Counted from the first letter of the stretch, positions 19,968-30,047 are shown. The stretch: 64,000 nt of DNA from Hoeflea prorocentri (GCF_027944115.1 NZ_JAPJZI010000001.1:4518610-4582609), one strand, 5' to 3'. The notes: a model not told the origin generated them from the letters alone. Numbers and translations: made by a program.

Positions 19968-20729
19968 ATGGCAGATCTTCGTGATTACCAGGTACGCGCT
20001 CAGCATGCTGGCGCGCAAGCTGGTGCTGCTATTGATGAGGGCCTGCGGTCCTACATGCTTCGGGTCTACAACCTGATGGCAATGGGTCTGGCAATTACTG
20101 GTGTTGCCGCATACGGAACGTCGATAATGGCGGTAACCGGTGGATCGCTTGCCGATGGAGGCACGCTGACGTCCTTCGGAACGGCTCTTTATGCAAGCCC
20201 GCTGAAATGGGTTGTCATGCTGGCGCCGCTTGCGATGGTCTTTTTCCTGAGCTTTCGCGTCAACAAGATGAGTGTTGGTGCTGCCCAGACCACATTCTGG
20301 GTCTTCGCTGCGTTGATGGGACTGTCCCTGTCATCGATCTTTTTGGTATTTACCGGTGAAAGCATCGTACGCACGTTCTTCATCACAGCCGCAACCTTCG
20401 GCGCGCTGTCGCTTTGGGGCTACACCACCAAACGCGACCTGTCGGGCATGGGATCGTTCCTGTTCATGGGACTGATCGGCATCATCATTGCGATGATCGT
20501 CAATATCTTCCTGGGATCGACGGCACTACAGTTCGCCATTTCCGTGATCGGCGTGCTGGTGTTTGCGGGCCTCACCGCCTACGACACGCAGCAGATCAAA
20601 GAAATGTACTATGAAGGCGACGGCACAGCGGTTGCCGGCCGCAAGGCCATCATGGGCGCGCTGCGGCTCTATCTCGACTTCATCAACCTGTTCATGTTCC
20701 TGCTCCAGTTCCTCGGGAACCGGGAATAG
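19968..20729 (+). CDS. Bax inhibitor-1/YccA family membrane protein
   Basis: 253 residues with seven hydrophobic segments after a 35-residue polar N-terminus. The family pattern is clear: YMLRVYNLMAMGLAITGVAAYG at the start and FAGLTAYDTQQIKEMYYEGD near the C-terminus, with the Asp implicated in pH-sensitive cation leak in the BI-1 family. GAGAGG-like GAGAGG 5' of the ATG serves as ribosome binding site. Monocistronic, ended by a strong terminator. Physiological role in bacteria is unclear. Confidence 0.94.
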   Translation: MADLRDYQVRAQHAGAQAGAAIDEGLRSYMLRVYNLMAMGLAITGVAAYGTSIMAVTGGSLADGGTLTSFGTALYASPLKWVVMLAPLAMVFFLSFRVNKMSVGAAQTTFWVFAALMGLSLSSIFLVFTGESIVRTFFITAATFGALSLWGYTTKRDLSGMGSFLFMGLIGIIIAMIVNIFLGSTALQFAISVIGVLVFAGLTAYDTQQIKEMYYEGDGTAVAGRKAIMGALRLYLDFINLFMFLLQFLGNRE

Positions 20730-20750
20730 GATTAAAGACAGTCAAACGGA

Positions 20751-20776
20751 AAGGCGGTCTTCGGGCCGCCTTTTTT
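20751..20776 (+). terminator. Intrinsic terminator
   Basis: AAGGCGG (20751-20757) pairs with CCGCCTT (20766-20772) and is followed by a run of T. It lies 22 nt after the BI-1 family stop codon. Confidence 0.85.
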
Positions 20777-20812
20777 GTTGAAAAGGACAGCTTCCTTGTT
20801 CATAGGGAAAGC

Positions 20813-21370
20813 ATGACCTACACGCTGCGCGATGCAACATTTTCCGACCTTGAAAACATAACCGAAATCTATCGGGACTCCGTTGAAAACGGTGTTGCCA
20901 CCTATGAGTTGACGCCGCCGAACCTTGAAGAGATGACACGGCGTTTCGAGGCTCTCAAAGAGCAAGGTTACCCCTTTATCGTGGCCGATGACGGCAGGGG
21001 CGCACTGTTTGGCTATGCCTATGCGGGTGCGTACCGCACCCGGCCGGCCTACCGCTGGACCGTCGAAGACTCAATCTACCTTCCGCAATCGGCGCGGGGG
21101 CGGGGCATAGGCAAGGCTCTGCTTGGTCTACTTGTTGCCCGTTGCGAGGCCCTGGGTTTCCGGCAAATGGTTGCCATTATCGGCGGACCTGAACCGGCTT
21201 CAGTTGCCCTCCATGCATCGCTCGGTTTTGAGCATATCGGCACCATGCATGCGACGGGATATAAATTCGGCCGATGGCTGGATACCGCCATCATGCAGAT
21301 CGCGCTCGGCACGGGGCAGGACACCCATCCCGATCCGGACGCATATCCCGGAACGCTGTTCGGCCCCTAG
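20813..21370 (+). CDS. GNAT acetyltransferase, phosphinothricin acetyltransferase-like
   Basis: 185 residues. The N-terminus LRDATFSDLENITEIYRDSVENGVATYELTPP and the segment YAYAGAYRTRPAYRWTVEDSIYL match the Pat/Bar subgroup that N-acetylates phosphinothricin and methionine sulfoximine-like compounds. Motif A is QSARGRGIGKALL. The natural substrate in soil and marine bacteria is often unknown, so the name marks family only. Confidence 0.88.
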   Translation: MTYTLRDATFSDLENITEIYRDSVENGVATYELTPPNLEEMTRRFEALKEQGYPFIVADDGRGALFGYAYAGAYRTRPAYRWTVEDSIYLPQSARGRGIGKALLGLLVARCEALGFRQMVAIIGGPEPASVALHASLGFEHIGTMHATGYKFGRWLDTAIMQIALGTGQDTHPDPDAYPGTLFGP

Positions 21371-21478
21371 AACCTGCGCGGGCCGGGTCCCGCCTTATCT
21401 GCCGGTTTGCTTCACCTTATCTTTGATGGTTTGTTTGCGGTCATAAGAACCGGTATCGGCAAATCAGGGAGCGAGGCT

Positions 21479-22912
21479 TTGAGCGAACAATCGATTTGGA
21501 CGCGGGCACGGCGTTTGTGGGGCTTGCCCCGCAGCAGCAATCCGGCAACCGGTGACGCCGACCACAGATTCGCCGAGGCTGCTCTGGAGCGTCACAAACG
21601 CGAGGGCATGGTGCTTGCGTTCAGAACCCGCTTCGCCGCGATGGTGCTCATCGCGGTGATGCTTCCGTTCATCAATTTCAGCATTGAAGTGATCTATTAT
21701 CAGGCTCTGGCGCTGAGTTTTATACTGATCGGCTGGGCCCAGTTTCGTGTTGCCCGTGTCGGCGTTTCGCGCGCGGAGCTTCTGCTGCTTTGGTGCGACC
21801 TTATATTGATGGCGATTGTGCTGCTTGTGCCAAACCCGCTCTCGGACAATGAGTGGCCGCTCGCCATGCAGTACCGCTTCGAGGGTTTCATGTATTTCTA
21901 TGTGTTGCTGGCGCTTGGCACGCTTGCCTATTCCTGGCGCACCGTGCGCGGCATCGGTGTGATGACCGCGGGCTTGTGGATGATTTCGTTTGGCATCGTC
22001 TGGCTGGTTTCGAGTGAGGACGTAGCGCTTACCGAAGCCGTCAATGGCGCGTTCCTGCCGGACGGGGAGATGGCAAGGTTGCTCAATCCCAACAATCTGC
22101 TTGCCTATATTCGCGTCCAGGAAGTCATTGTGTTCCTTATCGTGGCGGTGACGCTTTCGGTCACCGTGCGGCGCTACAGTAACCTTCTGATGGGTCATGC
22201 GGCGCTGGAACGCGAGCGGGAGAATCTTGCCCGCTATTTTTCGCCCAATGTGGTCGAAGAGCTGTCGCACAATGACGAACCGCTGAAGAAAGTTCGTACG
22301 CAGGATATTGCGGTGCTTTTTGTCGATATCGTGGGATTTACCGAATATGCCGCCGACAAAAGCTCCGAGGACGTCATCGGAACGCTGCGTGAGTTTCACC
22401 AGCGCATGGAGGAGGAGGTCTTTAGCCACAACGGGACACTGGACAAATATCTCGGCGACGGTCTGATGGCCACATTCGGCACGCCCATCGCCACCGATCG
22501 CGACGCTGTGAACGCGCTTCGGTGCGCCCGTTCCATGATGCAATCGATGGCAAGATGGAACCAGGAGCGTAGTCTTGCCGGGGAGCCACCGCTCAGAGCC
22601 AGTTTCGGCCTCCATTACGGCCCTGCCGTGCTTGGCGATATCGGCTCGAACCGGCTGGAATTCGCGGTCATCGGCAATACGGTCAACGTTGCGAGCCGGG
22701 TTGAGGCGCTGACGCGCGGGTTAACGGCGGAGCTTGCCGCTACCGACGAACTTCTGGAGCGGGTGCGTGAAGAGGATGGCGCCGATGGCGGGCTCGTCTC
22801 CGATTTTACGCGTCACGATGACGTCGCCATCAGGGGGCTTGAAAGCGGTGTAACGGTCTGGACGCTTCCGCCGAATACCAATGCGGCAGCCGGTCAGGGC
22901 GCGGCCGGCTGA
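21479..22912 (+). CDS. Membrane-anchored class III adenylate/guanylate cyclase
   Basis: About 477 residues from a TTG at 21479 preceded by AGGGAGCGAGG; another in-frame TTG exists at 21407. The N-terminal half has about six membrane segments (residues 45-240). The cyclase domain follows from about 290: FVDIVGFT and LGDGLMATFG carry the two metal Asp residues, LDKYLGDG holds the purine-selecting Lys and NTVNVASRVE holds the Asn/Arg pair. These residues suggest a catalytically active enzyme making cAMP. Confidence 0.9.
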   Translation: MSEQSIWTRARRLWGLPRSSNPATGDADHRFAEAALERHKREGMVLAFRTRFAAMVLIAVMLPFINFSIEVIYYQALALSFILIGWAQFRVARVGVSRAELLLLWCDLILMAIVLLVPNPLSDNEWPLAMQYRFEGFMYFYVLLALGTLAYSWRTVRGIGVMTAGLWMISFGIVWLVSSEDVALTEAVNGAFLPDGEMARLLNPNNLLAYIRVQEVIVFLIVAVTLSVTVRRYSNLLMGHAALERERENLARYFSPNVVEELSHNDEPLKKVRTQDIAVLFVDIVGFTEYAADKSSEDVIGTLREFHQRMEEEVFSHNGTLDKYLGDGLMATFGTPIATDRDAVNALRCARSMMQSMARWNQERSLAGEPPLRASFGLHYGPAVLGDIGSNRLEFAVIGNTVNVASRVEALTRGLTAELAATDELLERVREEDGADGGLVSDFTRHDDVAIRGLESGVTVWTLPPNTNAAAGQGAAG

Positions 22913-22933
22913 TACAAGGCCGGTCAACAGCAA

Positions 22934-23314
22934 TCAGCGAACGAGCTTCGGCTTCTTGTCGAAAACCTTCAGCACCTGCGCAAGATCATGGCCGCGCTTG
23001 ACGATGATACCGCTGGCGGCAATGACGCTGAACGCGCCTTGCTTGCGGGCAAGCTTGGGGTTCTTCTCGATGCGGAACAGCGGCACTTCGCTGGTGCGGC
23101 GGAACACCGAGAAAACCGCCTTGTCCTTCAGGTGATCGATGGCGTAATCACGCCACTCGCCTTCCCCGACCATGCGCGAATAGAGGCGCAGGATGGCGTC
23201 TAGCTCACGGCGATGAAATGTTATGGGAAGCTGCTCTTTGTGATTTCGGAATTCTTTAAGATCGACCAGAACCGACGCTGACACGCTCTCTGGTTCACCC
23301 GGATTTCCGTCCAT
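22934..23314 (-). CDS. DUF2794 family protein
   Basis: 126 residues from MDGNPGEPES. The central part, with ITFHRRELDAILRLYSRMVGEGEWRDYAIDHLKDKAVFSVFRR, is the conserved DUF2794 block found across alphaproteobacteria. No function is established. In related genomes this gene commonly sits close to a DUF1223 gene and acnA, as here, so it helps to define the ancestral neighbourhood. The frame is open to 23344, but the chosen ATG fits the family N-terminus. Confidence 0.88.
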   Translation of the reverse strand: MDGNPGEPESVSASVLVDLKEFRNHKEQLPITFHRRELDAILRLYSRMVGEGEWRDYAIDHLKDKAVFSVFRRTSEVPLFRIEKNPKLARKQGAFSVIAASGIIVKRGHDLAQVLKVFDKKPKLVR

Positions 23315-23425
23315 GCCTAATCCTTTGTGCCTGCATGATTGCACAGCGTTCTGTGAAAGAACGGTGTCAGTTTGCCAAAAGCAGGAGGAATTGCAAGTCC
23401 GCTGCGCCTTGCGCGCCGCCGCGTA

Positions 23426-24187
23426 TCAGGTGCTGCCGCCGTTCATCACAACCGTGGCGCCGATGATCGCTCCTGGAACACCCTTGGATTTCATCGTCTG
23501 CAGAAGGATTGCGCAGCCCTTGTAGCCACCGGCGCTCATGACGGACCGCGGAACATCCAGCTCAATGGCTTCGCCTTCCCACATGGCAACGGTCTGGATA
23601 TCGCGCACGGAGTTCCAGTAGGTCAGTTGCCTGCCGCGGTTCTCGCCACGCTTGACGTCAATGGTGTTCTTCTCGTCGAAATAGACAATGACAACATTCG
23701 CCTTTCCCTGACCGGAGCCGATGCTGATCTTGATCTTGTCGCCATCCGTCGATGCCGCGACGGGAACGGTAAGACCGCGTCCGCTGTCGTCAAAGGCGGC
23801 GACCTTGTGATTGATGCCGTTTTTGTCGGAACCGTTGATATGGTCACGGCCGTTAACGATTACCTGCGGCGTGTAGACACTCTTGCGGCCGAGCGTCTTG
23901 GCATAGCCGTATTGTCTTTCGGTGCTCTGTTTCGAGCTGAGCGTGTCTTCCCAACCAAGGTAATTCCAGTAATCGACATGATAGGCGAGCGCGACAACAT
24001 CGCCCTGCTCAACCAGTTCTCCCAGAACCGCGTCCGCAGGTGGACAGGAAGAGCATCCCTGGCTCGTGAAGAGTTCGACGACGCCGGCCGGTTTTGTGTC
24101 GCCGGCATTGGCAATCTGGCCGGAAAAAACCGAAATCGCGCCAACGGCCATTGCAATATGAAGAAGGGTTTTCAGGGTTTTAGCCAT
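23426..24187 (-). CDS. DUF1223 thioredoxin-like periplasmic protein
   Basis: 253 residues. A signal peptide (to about residue 28, IANAGD) precedes VVELFTSQGCSSCPPADAVL, a thioredoxin-fold start with a CSSC pair, then TPQVIVNGR with the cis-Pro. The family is probably a periplasmic thiol-disulfide protein of unknown partner. In rhizobia it is typically next to acnA; here a 6-kb block separates them. Confidence 0.9.
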   Translation of the reverse strand: MAKTLKTLLHIAMAVGAISVFSGQIANAGDTKPAGVVELFTSQGCSSCPPADAVLGELVEQGDVVALAYHVDYWNYLGWEDTLSSKQSTERQYGYAKTLGRKSVYTPQVIVNGRDHINGSDKNGINHKVAAFDDSGRGLTVPVAASTDGDKIKISIGSGQGKANVVIVYFDEKNTIDVKRGENRGRQLTYWNSVRDIQTVAMWEGEAIELDVPRSVMSAGGYKGCAILLQTMKSKGVPGAIIGATVVMNGGST

Positions 24188-24432
24188 AATGTCGCCTGTC
24201 TGCCAATCGCTTCGCCCTTTCCGGCCACGATTGTTCCAATGCCGCTTTAAAACAAGATAGCCCCCATCACAAACTTGTAACGGTGCGGCTGATCAAGATA
24301 AAGTCACGTTCCGGTGAAACGCGGCAGACAAAAGCCGCCGGCGCCTTTCGCGTATTCCGTTTTGTCACGCATTGCGGTTGGACTTGAGATAATTGCGCGA
24401 ACAGGACTGCCAGGCCAATTGAGGGACGTTGG

Positions 24433-25551
24433 ATGCGTAGAATAGTGTTGCCGATGATTGGTCTTATAACGCTGGCAGCGTGTGGGGAAGGCGATAACAG
24501 GACGGGCGATATCGAGCCGGTCGTCAGAGGTCTCAAGACCTGTATCGTCGAAGATGTCGAAGACACAACGATCCGCCACTATCCAAGCGTCCTTCAGCCA
24601 TCGTCGACGACGACGCTCTCCTTTGAGGTGACCGGCCGGCTTCTCCAGGTCAATCTCGATGTCGGCCAAAGCGTCAATGAAGGCGATGTGATTGCGGAGA
24701 TCGATCCGAAGTCGTTGCAAATTCAGGTCGACAATGCCGAGGCCGCGCTGCGGCAGGCCGAATCCACCGCCCGCAATGCGGAAGAAGACTTCAACCGCAA
24801 ATCCCAGCTTGTGGATCAGGGTGTGGTGACAAAGGCCGATGCGGATCAATCCCGAACGAATATGGAGACCAGCCAGGCTCAGGTGGTGCAGGCCGCCAAG
24901 CAACTTGAGACGGCGAAAGAGAACCTTGACAAATCGGTTCTGAGGGCTCCTTTCAATGGGATCATCAGTTCCGTCGATGTTCAATCCTTCACCAATGTCA
25001 CTGCAGGCGCTCCGGTCGCGACCATTTATGCGGACGACCGGTTTGAATCCTCATTCACCGTGAGTTTCGATGTGGTCAATCGCATTGCCGTCGGCAAAAA
25101 CGCTACGGTCCGGCTTGCGGACGATCCGGCAGTAGTCCTGCCCGGACACATCAGCGAGTTGGGTTCCCGGGCCGACAGCGTTTCGGCCTTTCCTGTTGTC
25201 GTTACGCTCGATGAGACAAATGAGTTGCTGAAGGCGGGCATGGCCGTTGAAATCACACTGGAGTTTCCGGTGCCGCGTGGCGGCGGTTTCACGCTGCCGC
25301 TGACAGTCATGCCGCTTGAAGGCGATTTCAAAGTGCCCGAAGACCCGCAGGAACCGGGTGCGCTCAAGCTCTTCGTCTATGACGATGCGAGCGGCACCGT
25401 AAAGCTCAGGGACGTGCTTATCGGCGGACTTCGTGACAATCAGCTCATCGTTGTCGACGGTTTGCAGCCCGGCGACCAGGTCGCTTGCGCCGGCGTGTCC
25501 TTCCTGCGCGACGGGATGAAGGTCAAGCCGTTGCAGGGCGACGGGGCATAG
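24433..25551 (+). CDS. RND efflux periplasmic adaptor (MFP) lipoprotein
   Basis: 372 residues. MRRIVLPMIGLITLAAC is a lipoprotein signal with the lipidated Cys at 17. The lipoyl/hairpin region (about 60-190), with DVGQSVNEGDVIAEIDPKSL and a coiled coil of repeated AARQAE-type heptads, is followed by beta-barrel and membrane-proximal domains. It would link an inner-membrane RND pump to an outer-membrane channel. Operon with the downstream RND pump, whose start is 9 nt after this stop. Confidence 0.94.
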   Translation: MRRIVLPMIGLITLAACGEGDNRTGDIEPVVRGLKTCIVEDVEDTTIRHYPSVLQPSSTTTLSFEVTGRLLQVNLDVGQSVNEGDVIAEIDPKSLQIQVDNAEAALRQAESTARNAEEDFNRKSQLVDQGVVTKADADQSRTNMETSQAQVVQAAKQLETAKENLDKSVLRAPFNGIISSVDVQSFTNVTAGAPVATIYADDRFESSFTVSFDVVNRIAVGKNATVRLADDPAVVLPGHISELGSRADSVSAFPVVVTLDETNELLKAGMAVEITLEFPVPRGGGFTLPLTVMPLEGDFKVPEDPQEPGALKLFVYDDASGTVKLRDVLIGGLRDNQLIVVDGLQPGDQVACAGVSFLRDGMKVKPLQGDGA

Positions 25552-25560
25552 GGACCTGAC

Positions 25561-28500
25561 ATGGATTTCCTGACCCGCTTTGGCATCTCGAAATCGCGCC
25601 TGACCATTCTTGTCATGATCGCACTGATCCTGCAGGGGCTTTTGTCATATGGATCAATGCCGAAGCGCGAGAATCCCGCGATCACCATCCGCAGTGCGCT
25701 GATCAGCGCGCAGTTCCCGGGCATGTCTCCGGACCGGATGGAAAATCTCATCGTCAAGCCGATCGAACGCAAGGCGCGGGAAATCGGTGAGATCGAGGAT
25801 ATCAACTCGCTGATCTCCACCGGCAGCACGGTGGTTACGGTAAACATCTACGACCATGTGCCCTCCAGCCAGTTGAGTACGGTTTTTGAAGACATCCGCA
25901 ACAAGATGGATGATCTCAAACCAAACCTGCCAAGCGGGACCGAAGGCCCCTTCGTCAACACCGATTACGGCGATGTGGCGATTGCCACGATTGCCGTGAC
26001 CGGAGAGGGGTTTGAAAACTCCGAGTTGCGCGATTCCGCCGATGATCTGCGGGAATATCTCTACGAGGTCGACGGCATCTCCAAGGTCTCGCTCTTTGGC
26101 GTGCAGGAAGAGCGCGTCTGGCTGGAGCTCGACACCCGCAAACTGGCGGCGGTCGGCGTTCAGCTCAGTCAGGTTCTTGACGATTTGCAGTCGCAGAACG
26201 TCATCCTGCCGGCCGGCGAGATCGACGCCGACGGGGTCAATCTGATCCTTGAGGCCAATGGAGACCTCGCCTCGGTCGAGGAAATCGGCGACGTGCTGAC
26301 CAAGGTGCAGGGCCTTTCCGGATTCGTGCGGCTGAAGGATCTGATGAATGTCCGGCGGGGCTATCAGGATCCGGTCAACAAACCGGTCTATTTCGACGGT
26401 CAGGAAGCCGTCATCGTCAGTGTCGAGATGACCGATACGGAGGATATCCAGAAAATCGGTGCGGCACTGAAAACGGCGGTTGCCCAGTTCGAGCAGACTC
26501 AACCGATCGGGATCACCTATAAATTCTCCACCTTCCAGGAGACCAATGTCACCACATCCATCAATGCGGCGTTGATGAATGTGCTTCAGACCTTTGCGGT
26601 CGTGCTGGTCGTGATGCTGATTTTCCTGGGCTTCCGGGGCGCCTTGATCATCGCCTGTATTGTACCGTTCACGGTGACCTTTGCACTGGTCGGGATGCGG
26701 CTGATGGAAATCGACCTGCAGCAGATTTCAATTGCGGCGGTCATTATTTCGCTCGGCCTGCTGGTCGATAACGGGCTTGTGGTGGTGGAGGACATCGAGG
26801 GCCGCATCAAGCGCGGCATGGAGCCTGAGGAAGCAGCGCTCGGCGCTGGGCGGCAGTTCTTCATTCCGCTCGCTGTTGCCTCGATCACAACGGTCTCGGC
26901 CTTTATCCCGATGCTGATCCTTGACGGTGTGGAGGGCGAGTTTGCGTTTTCGCTCGGTGCGGTCGTCGGTATCATGCTTGCCGGTTCATGGTTCACCGCG
27001 CTTTACATTCTGCCCTCCCTTTGTGTGTGGTTCGCCCGGCGAAAGAGCAAGGATGTCGCCGCCGGTCCGAACCTGATGGTGCGCAGCTACGGAGCGATCA
27101 TTGGCCGAACGCTCACCTTCGGACCGTTCATCATCATTGGCTGCTATCTGGCTGTTGCGGCCTCGATCAGCCTGTTTTCCAGCGTCAAGAACGAGATGTT
27201 TCCCCTGTCCGAGCGGGCGGAATACATGATCTATCTCAATATGCCGAAGGGCACGGCCATATCGGCCACACGCGCCGAGGCGCTGCGGGTCGAGGAGTGG
27301 TTGCAGGACACGTCGCAAAACCCTGAGGTCGTTGATACGACGGTGTTTGTCGGCGATGGCGGACCGCGGTTTTATCTGGCGCTCAACCCGGCGGATACGG
27401 ACCCGGCAAGCGCCTTTATCCTGATCAACACCGAAACGTTCGAGGGTGCGGTGACGGCAGCAGCCAGGGCAACCCGGCACCTGATCGAGAATCACCCGTC
27501 GGCGCGTTTCAAGGTCAAGCGGCTCTCTATGGGCGGGGGTGAATCGGGCATTGTCGAGGTCAAGCTCTCGGGCTCCGACGCCGAGAAACTGCTGATGCTT
27601 GCCGATGAGGTCGAAGTCGCCTTCGACGCGGTTCCGGGTATTTCGCAGAACGAAAACGACTGGGGCAACAAGACGCTGAAGATCGTGATCGATGTCGATC
27701 AGAGCAAGGCCCGCGAGCTTGGTGTTTCGTCGCAGGAAATCTCCGACGTGATGGATACGTTTTATTCAGGTACGTCATTTTCAACCTATCGCGAGGGCGA
27801 TCAGTCGATCCCGATCGTGGTGCGGGCCGAGGAGAGTTTCCGGCGCAGCATTGAAGACCTGGCAAGCCTTTCGGTGCCGGCGGACGGGCGGCTCGTGTCG
27901 CTCGATCAGGTGGCCACATTCGATCCGCAGCTGGAGTTTTCGCAAATCCGCCGCGAGAACCAGATCAGAACGATCAAGATCTCCGGCAAGAGCGATACGC
28001 TTGCCGCCGACCGGGTTCTGAGCCTGATCCGGCCGACACTCGACCAGCTTGATCTTTCCGGCGGTTACCGCCTTGAGATCGCCGGTGAGACGGAAAACAG
28101 CGCCGAGGTCAACGCAACGCTTGCCGCCGGCATGCCCCTGGCGCTGTTGGTGATGCTGGCCGCGCTGATGTTCCAGTTCAATTCGGCGCGGCGCGTGCTG
28201 CTGACCTTCATGACGGTGCCGCTGATTATCATCGGCGCACCGCTTGCGCTGCTGATCACAGGCAAGCCGCTTTCGTTCTTCGCCATTCTCGGCATGATCT
28301 CGCTTGCCGGCATCATCATCAACAATGCGATCGTCCTGATCGATCAGATCGATATCGAGCGCAAGACGGCCGACTTGAAGGAGGCGGTTGTCGAGGCCGC
28401 GAAGAAACGGGTCACGCCGATCCTCTTGACGTCTCTGACCACGATTTTCGGCCTGATGCCCATGGCCATCAATGGCGGTGCGCTCTTTGAGCCCATGGCG

Positions 28501-28635
28501 ACCCTGATGATCGGCGGCCTGGCCGTTGCATCGGTGCTCAGCCTGTTCTTTGTGCCGGGCGCCTACTACCTGCTCTTCGGCGGGTTGTGGAGCCGCAGCA
28601 AGACAAAGGATAACGTAGCCGCGGAATCGGCCTGA
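25561..28635 (+). CDS. RND family efflux transporter permease
   Basis: 1024 residues with the RND layout: one N-terminal span, a large periplasmic loop (about 35-330), five to six spans, a second loop (about 540-850) and the final span group. LGLLVDNGLVVVEDIEGRIKRG lies in TM4, where conserved acidic residues carry protons; here Asp and Asn appear at those places. Proton-driven export of an unknown compound is inferred. No outer-membrane factor gene is adjacent, so TolC would be shared. Confidence 0.94.
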   Translation: MDFLTRFGISKSRLTILVMIALILQGLLSYGSMPKRENPAITIRSALISAQFPGMSPDRMENLIVKPIERKAREIGEIEDINSLISTGSTVVTVNIYDHVPSSQLSTVFEDIRNKMDDLKPNLPSGTEGPFVNTDYGDVAIATIAVTGEGFENSELRDSADDLREYLYEVDGISKVSLFGVQEERVWLELDTRKLAAVGVQLSQVLDDLQSQNVILPAGEIDADGVNLILEANGDLASVEEIGDVLTKVQGLSGFVRLKDLMNVRRGYQDPVNKPVYFDGQEAVIVSVEMTDTEDIQKIGAALKTAVAQFEQTQPIGITYKFSTFQETNVTTSINAALMNVLQTFAVVLVVMLIFLGFRGALIIACIVPFTVTFALVGMRLMEIDLQQISIAAVIISLGLLVDNGLVVVEDIEGRIKRGMEPEEAALGAGRQFFIPLAVASITTVSAFIPMLILDGVEGEFAFSLGAVVGIMLAGSWFTALYILPSLCVWFARRKSKDVAAGPNLMVRSYGAIIGRTLTFGPFIIIGCYLAVAASISLFSSVKNEMFPLSERAEYMIYLNMPKGTAISATRAEALRVEEWLQDTSQNPEVVDTTVFVGDGGPRFYLALNPADTDPASAFILINTETFEGAVTAAARATRHLIENHPSARFKVKRLSMGGGESGIVEVKLSGSDAEKLLMLADEVEVAFDAVPGISQNENDWGNKTLKIVIDVDQSKARELGVSSQEISDVMDTFYSGTSFSTYREGDQSIPIVVRAEESFRRSIEDLASLSVPADGRLVSLDQVATFDPQLEFSQIRRENQIRTIKISGKSDTLAADRVLSLIRPTLDQLDLSGGYRLEIAGETENSAEVNATLAAGMPLALLVMLAALMFQFNSARRVLLTFMTVPLIIIGAPLALLITGKPLSFFAILGMISLAGIIINNAIVLIDQIDIERKTADLKEAVVEAAKKRVTPILLTSLTTIFGLMPMAINGGALFEPMATLMIGGLAVASVLSLFFVPGAYYLLFGGLWSRSKTKDNVAAESA

Positions 28636-28642
28636 AGGCCGC

Positions 28643-29407
28643 TTACGGTGATGCCAGATCGCGGCTTTCCCTGCGCACGGAGACGGGCGCCTTGCCGTAG
28701 TGCTTGTTGAAGGCGCGACTCAGCGCTTCGGGGCTGCCGTAACCGAGGCGCCGGGCGACCGACTGGACACGTTCTCCGGAGGCAATGTCCTGTCGCGCCA
28801 GCGTCATGCGCCAGCGGCGCAGATAGGATTGTGGCGTCTCGCCGACTTGCTCCGCAAACTGTTCCGAAAACCGGCTGAGCGACATGCCGGCGATTTCGGC
28901 CAGTTCGCCGTTTCGCCAGTTGCGGCCGGGCTTGTCATGCATGACGACGAGGGCACGGCTCAGGCGCGGATTGGAAAGCCCGGCAAGCAAGCCCGGGTTT
29001 GTCGCACCACGCTCGATCTGCTGGCGAAGCAGGCGAATGAGCAGGACTTCGCAGAGCCGGTTGAGTGCCGAGGCCGATCCGCAGCGCGCGTCATGGGCCT
29101 CGGCGACCACCATCTGCAATAGCAGTGCTGAATTGTCGTCACCGCTCGTTTCCATGACCAGCCGTTCGGGCAGCGCCGCGACCAGCGGGTTGCTTTCCCC
29201 GCCCCAGTCGGCGCGGGCCTCGATCAGCCGCCGTTCCATCGGGATGTCACTTGGCGCGGCCCGGACCGAGGGCCAGAATTCGACCGCACATGGTGTTTTC
29301 GCGGAGCGGCCGCCATAGAAAATCAGATTGCCGGTTCCGGGCTCCGCCATCTCCACCGACATCTGGAAATGCTGCATCAGTGCCGACAGCCGGTCGTATC
29401 TGCTCAT
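28643..29407 (-). CDS. AraC family transcriptional regulator
   Basis: 254 residues from MSRYDRLSAL. The N-terminal cupin-like domain (about 1-150) is of the AraC_binding/RCS1 type that begins with a short dimerisation region. Two helix-turn-helix motifs follow: LAEIAGMSLSRFSEQFAEQVG and VARRLGYGSPEALSRAFNKHYG. An upstream in-frame ATG exists at 29458. It is convergent with the RND operon and divergent from the peroxiredoxin-like gene, its most likely target. Confidence 0.9.
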   Translation of the reverse strand: MSRYDRLSALMQHFQMSVEMAEPGTGNLIFYGGRSAKTPCAVEFWPSVRAAPSDIPMERRLIEARADWGGESNPLVAALPERLVMETSGDDNSALLLQMVVAEAHDARCGSASALNRLCEVLLIRLLRQQIERGATNPGLLAGLSNPRLSRALVVMHDKPGRNWRNGELAEIAGMSLSRFSEQFAEQVGETPQSYLRRWRMTLARQDIASGERVQSVARRLGYGSPEALSRAFNKHYGKAPVSVRRESRDLASP

Positions 29408-29510
29408 GGTTGTTCCAGTGAGATTGGGTGTTTCGATCAGATTATTCGGATTTTCCATACCATAACAATTGATATGACAAAACCAGATTTGATGAAGGAA
29501 AGAGATTGTC

Positions 29511-30047
29511 ATGTTGATGCCAAGACAGAAAACACCCGATCTTGTGGTTCCGATGCTCTCTGGAGAGACATTCGATCTTTCGAAGGAACAGTCCGAGCGC
29601 GGGGTTGTCATCTGCTTTTACCGGGGCCTGCATTGCCCGATTTGCGCCACCTATCTCAAGGAACTCGAAAAGCTGACGCCGGCCTTTGCCGAACGCGGCG
29701 TGACGACGCTTGCGCTTAGCTCGGATGGCCGTGAACGCACCGAGGGCATGGCAGAGAAAATCGAGGCCAAGGCGCTGCGCTTCGGTTATGATCTCGATCT
29801 GGCGAAGGCCCGCGAATGGGGCCTTTACATCTCCACGTCGCGCGGCAAGACGTCGATCGGCATTGAGGAGCCGGCACTCTTTTCCGAACCCGGCCTGTTC
29901 ATGGTGACGCCGGAACAGACGCTTTACTACGCCTCGGTCCAGACCATGCCGTTTGTGCGCCCGCATTTTTCCGAGCTGGTCGGCGCGCTCGATTTTGCCA
30001 TTGAGAAAAACTATCCGGCCCGCGGCGAATATGCCGGCGAGGTCTGA
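29511..30047 (+). CDS. Peroxiredoxin-like (AhpC/TSA) protein
   Basis: 178 residues of thioredoxin fold. FYRGLHCPICATYLKELEKL holds a C-x-x-C pair where 2-Cys and BCP-type peroxiredoxins have their active site, and LALSSDGRERTEGMAEK follows the family pattern. It probably reduces peroxides or acts as a thiol oxidoreductase in the cytoplasm; no signal peptide is seen. The start is 103 nt from the divergent AraC gene. Confidence 0.88.
   Translation: MLMPRQKTPDLVVPMLSGETFDLSKEQSERGVVICFYRGLHCPICATYLKELEKLTPAFAERGVTTLALSSDGRERTEGMAEKIEAKALRFGYDLDLAKAREWGLYISTSRGKTSIGIEEPALFSEPGLFMVTPEQTLYYASVQTMPFVRPHFSELVGALDFAIEKNYPARGEYAGEV

Noticed and set aside
21464..22615. 383-codon minus-strand ORF
   Set aside because: Antisense to the adenylate cyclase, which has all catalytic residues.
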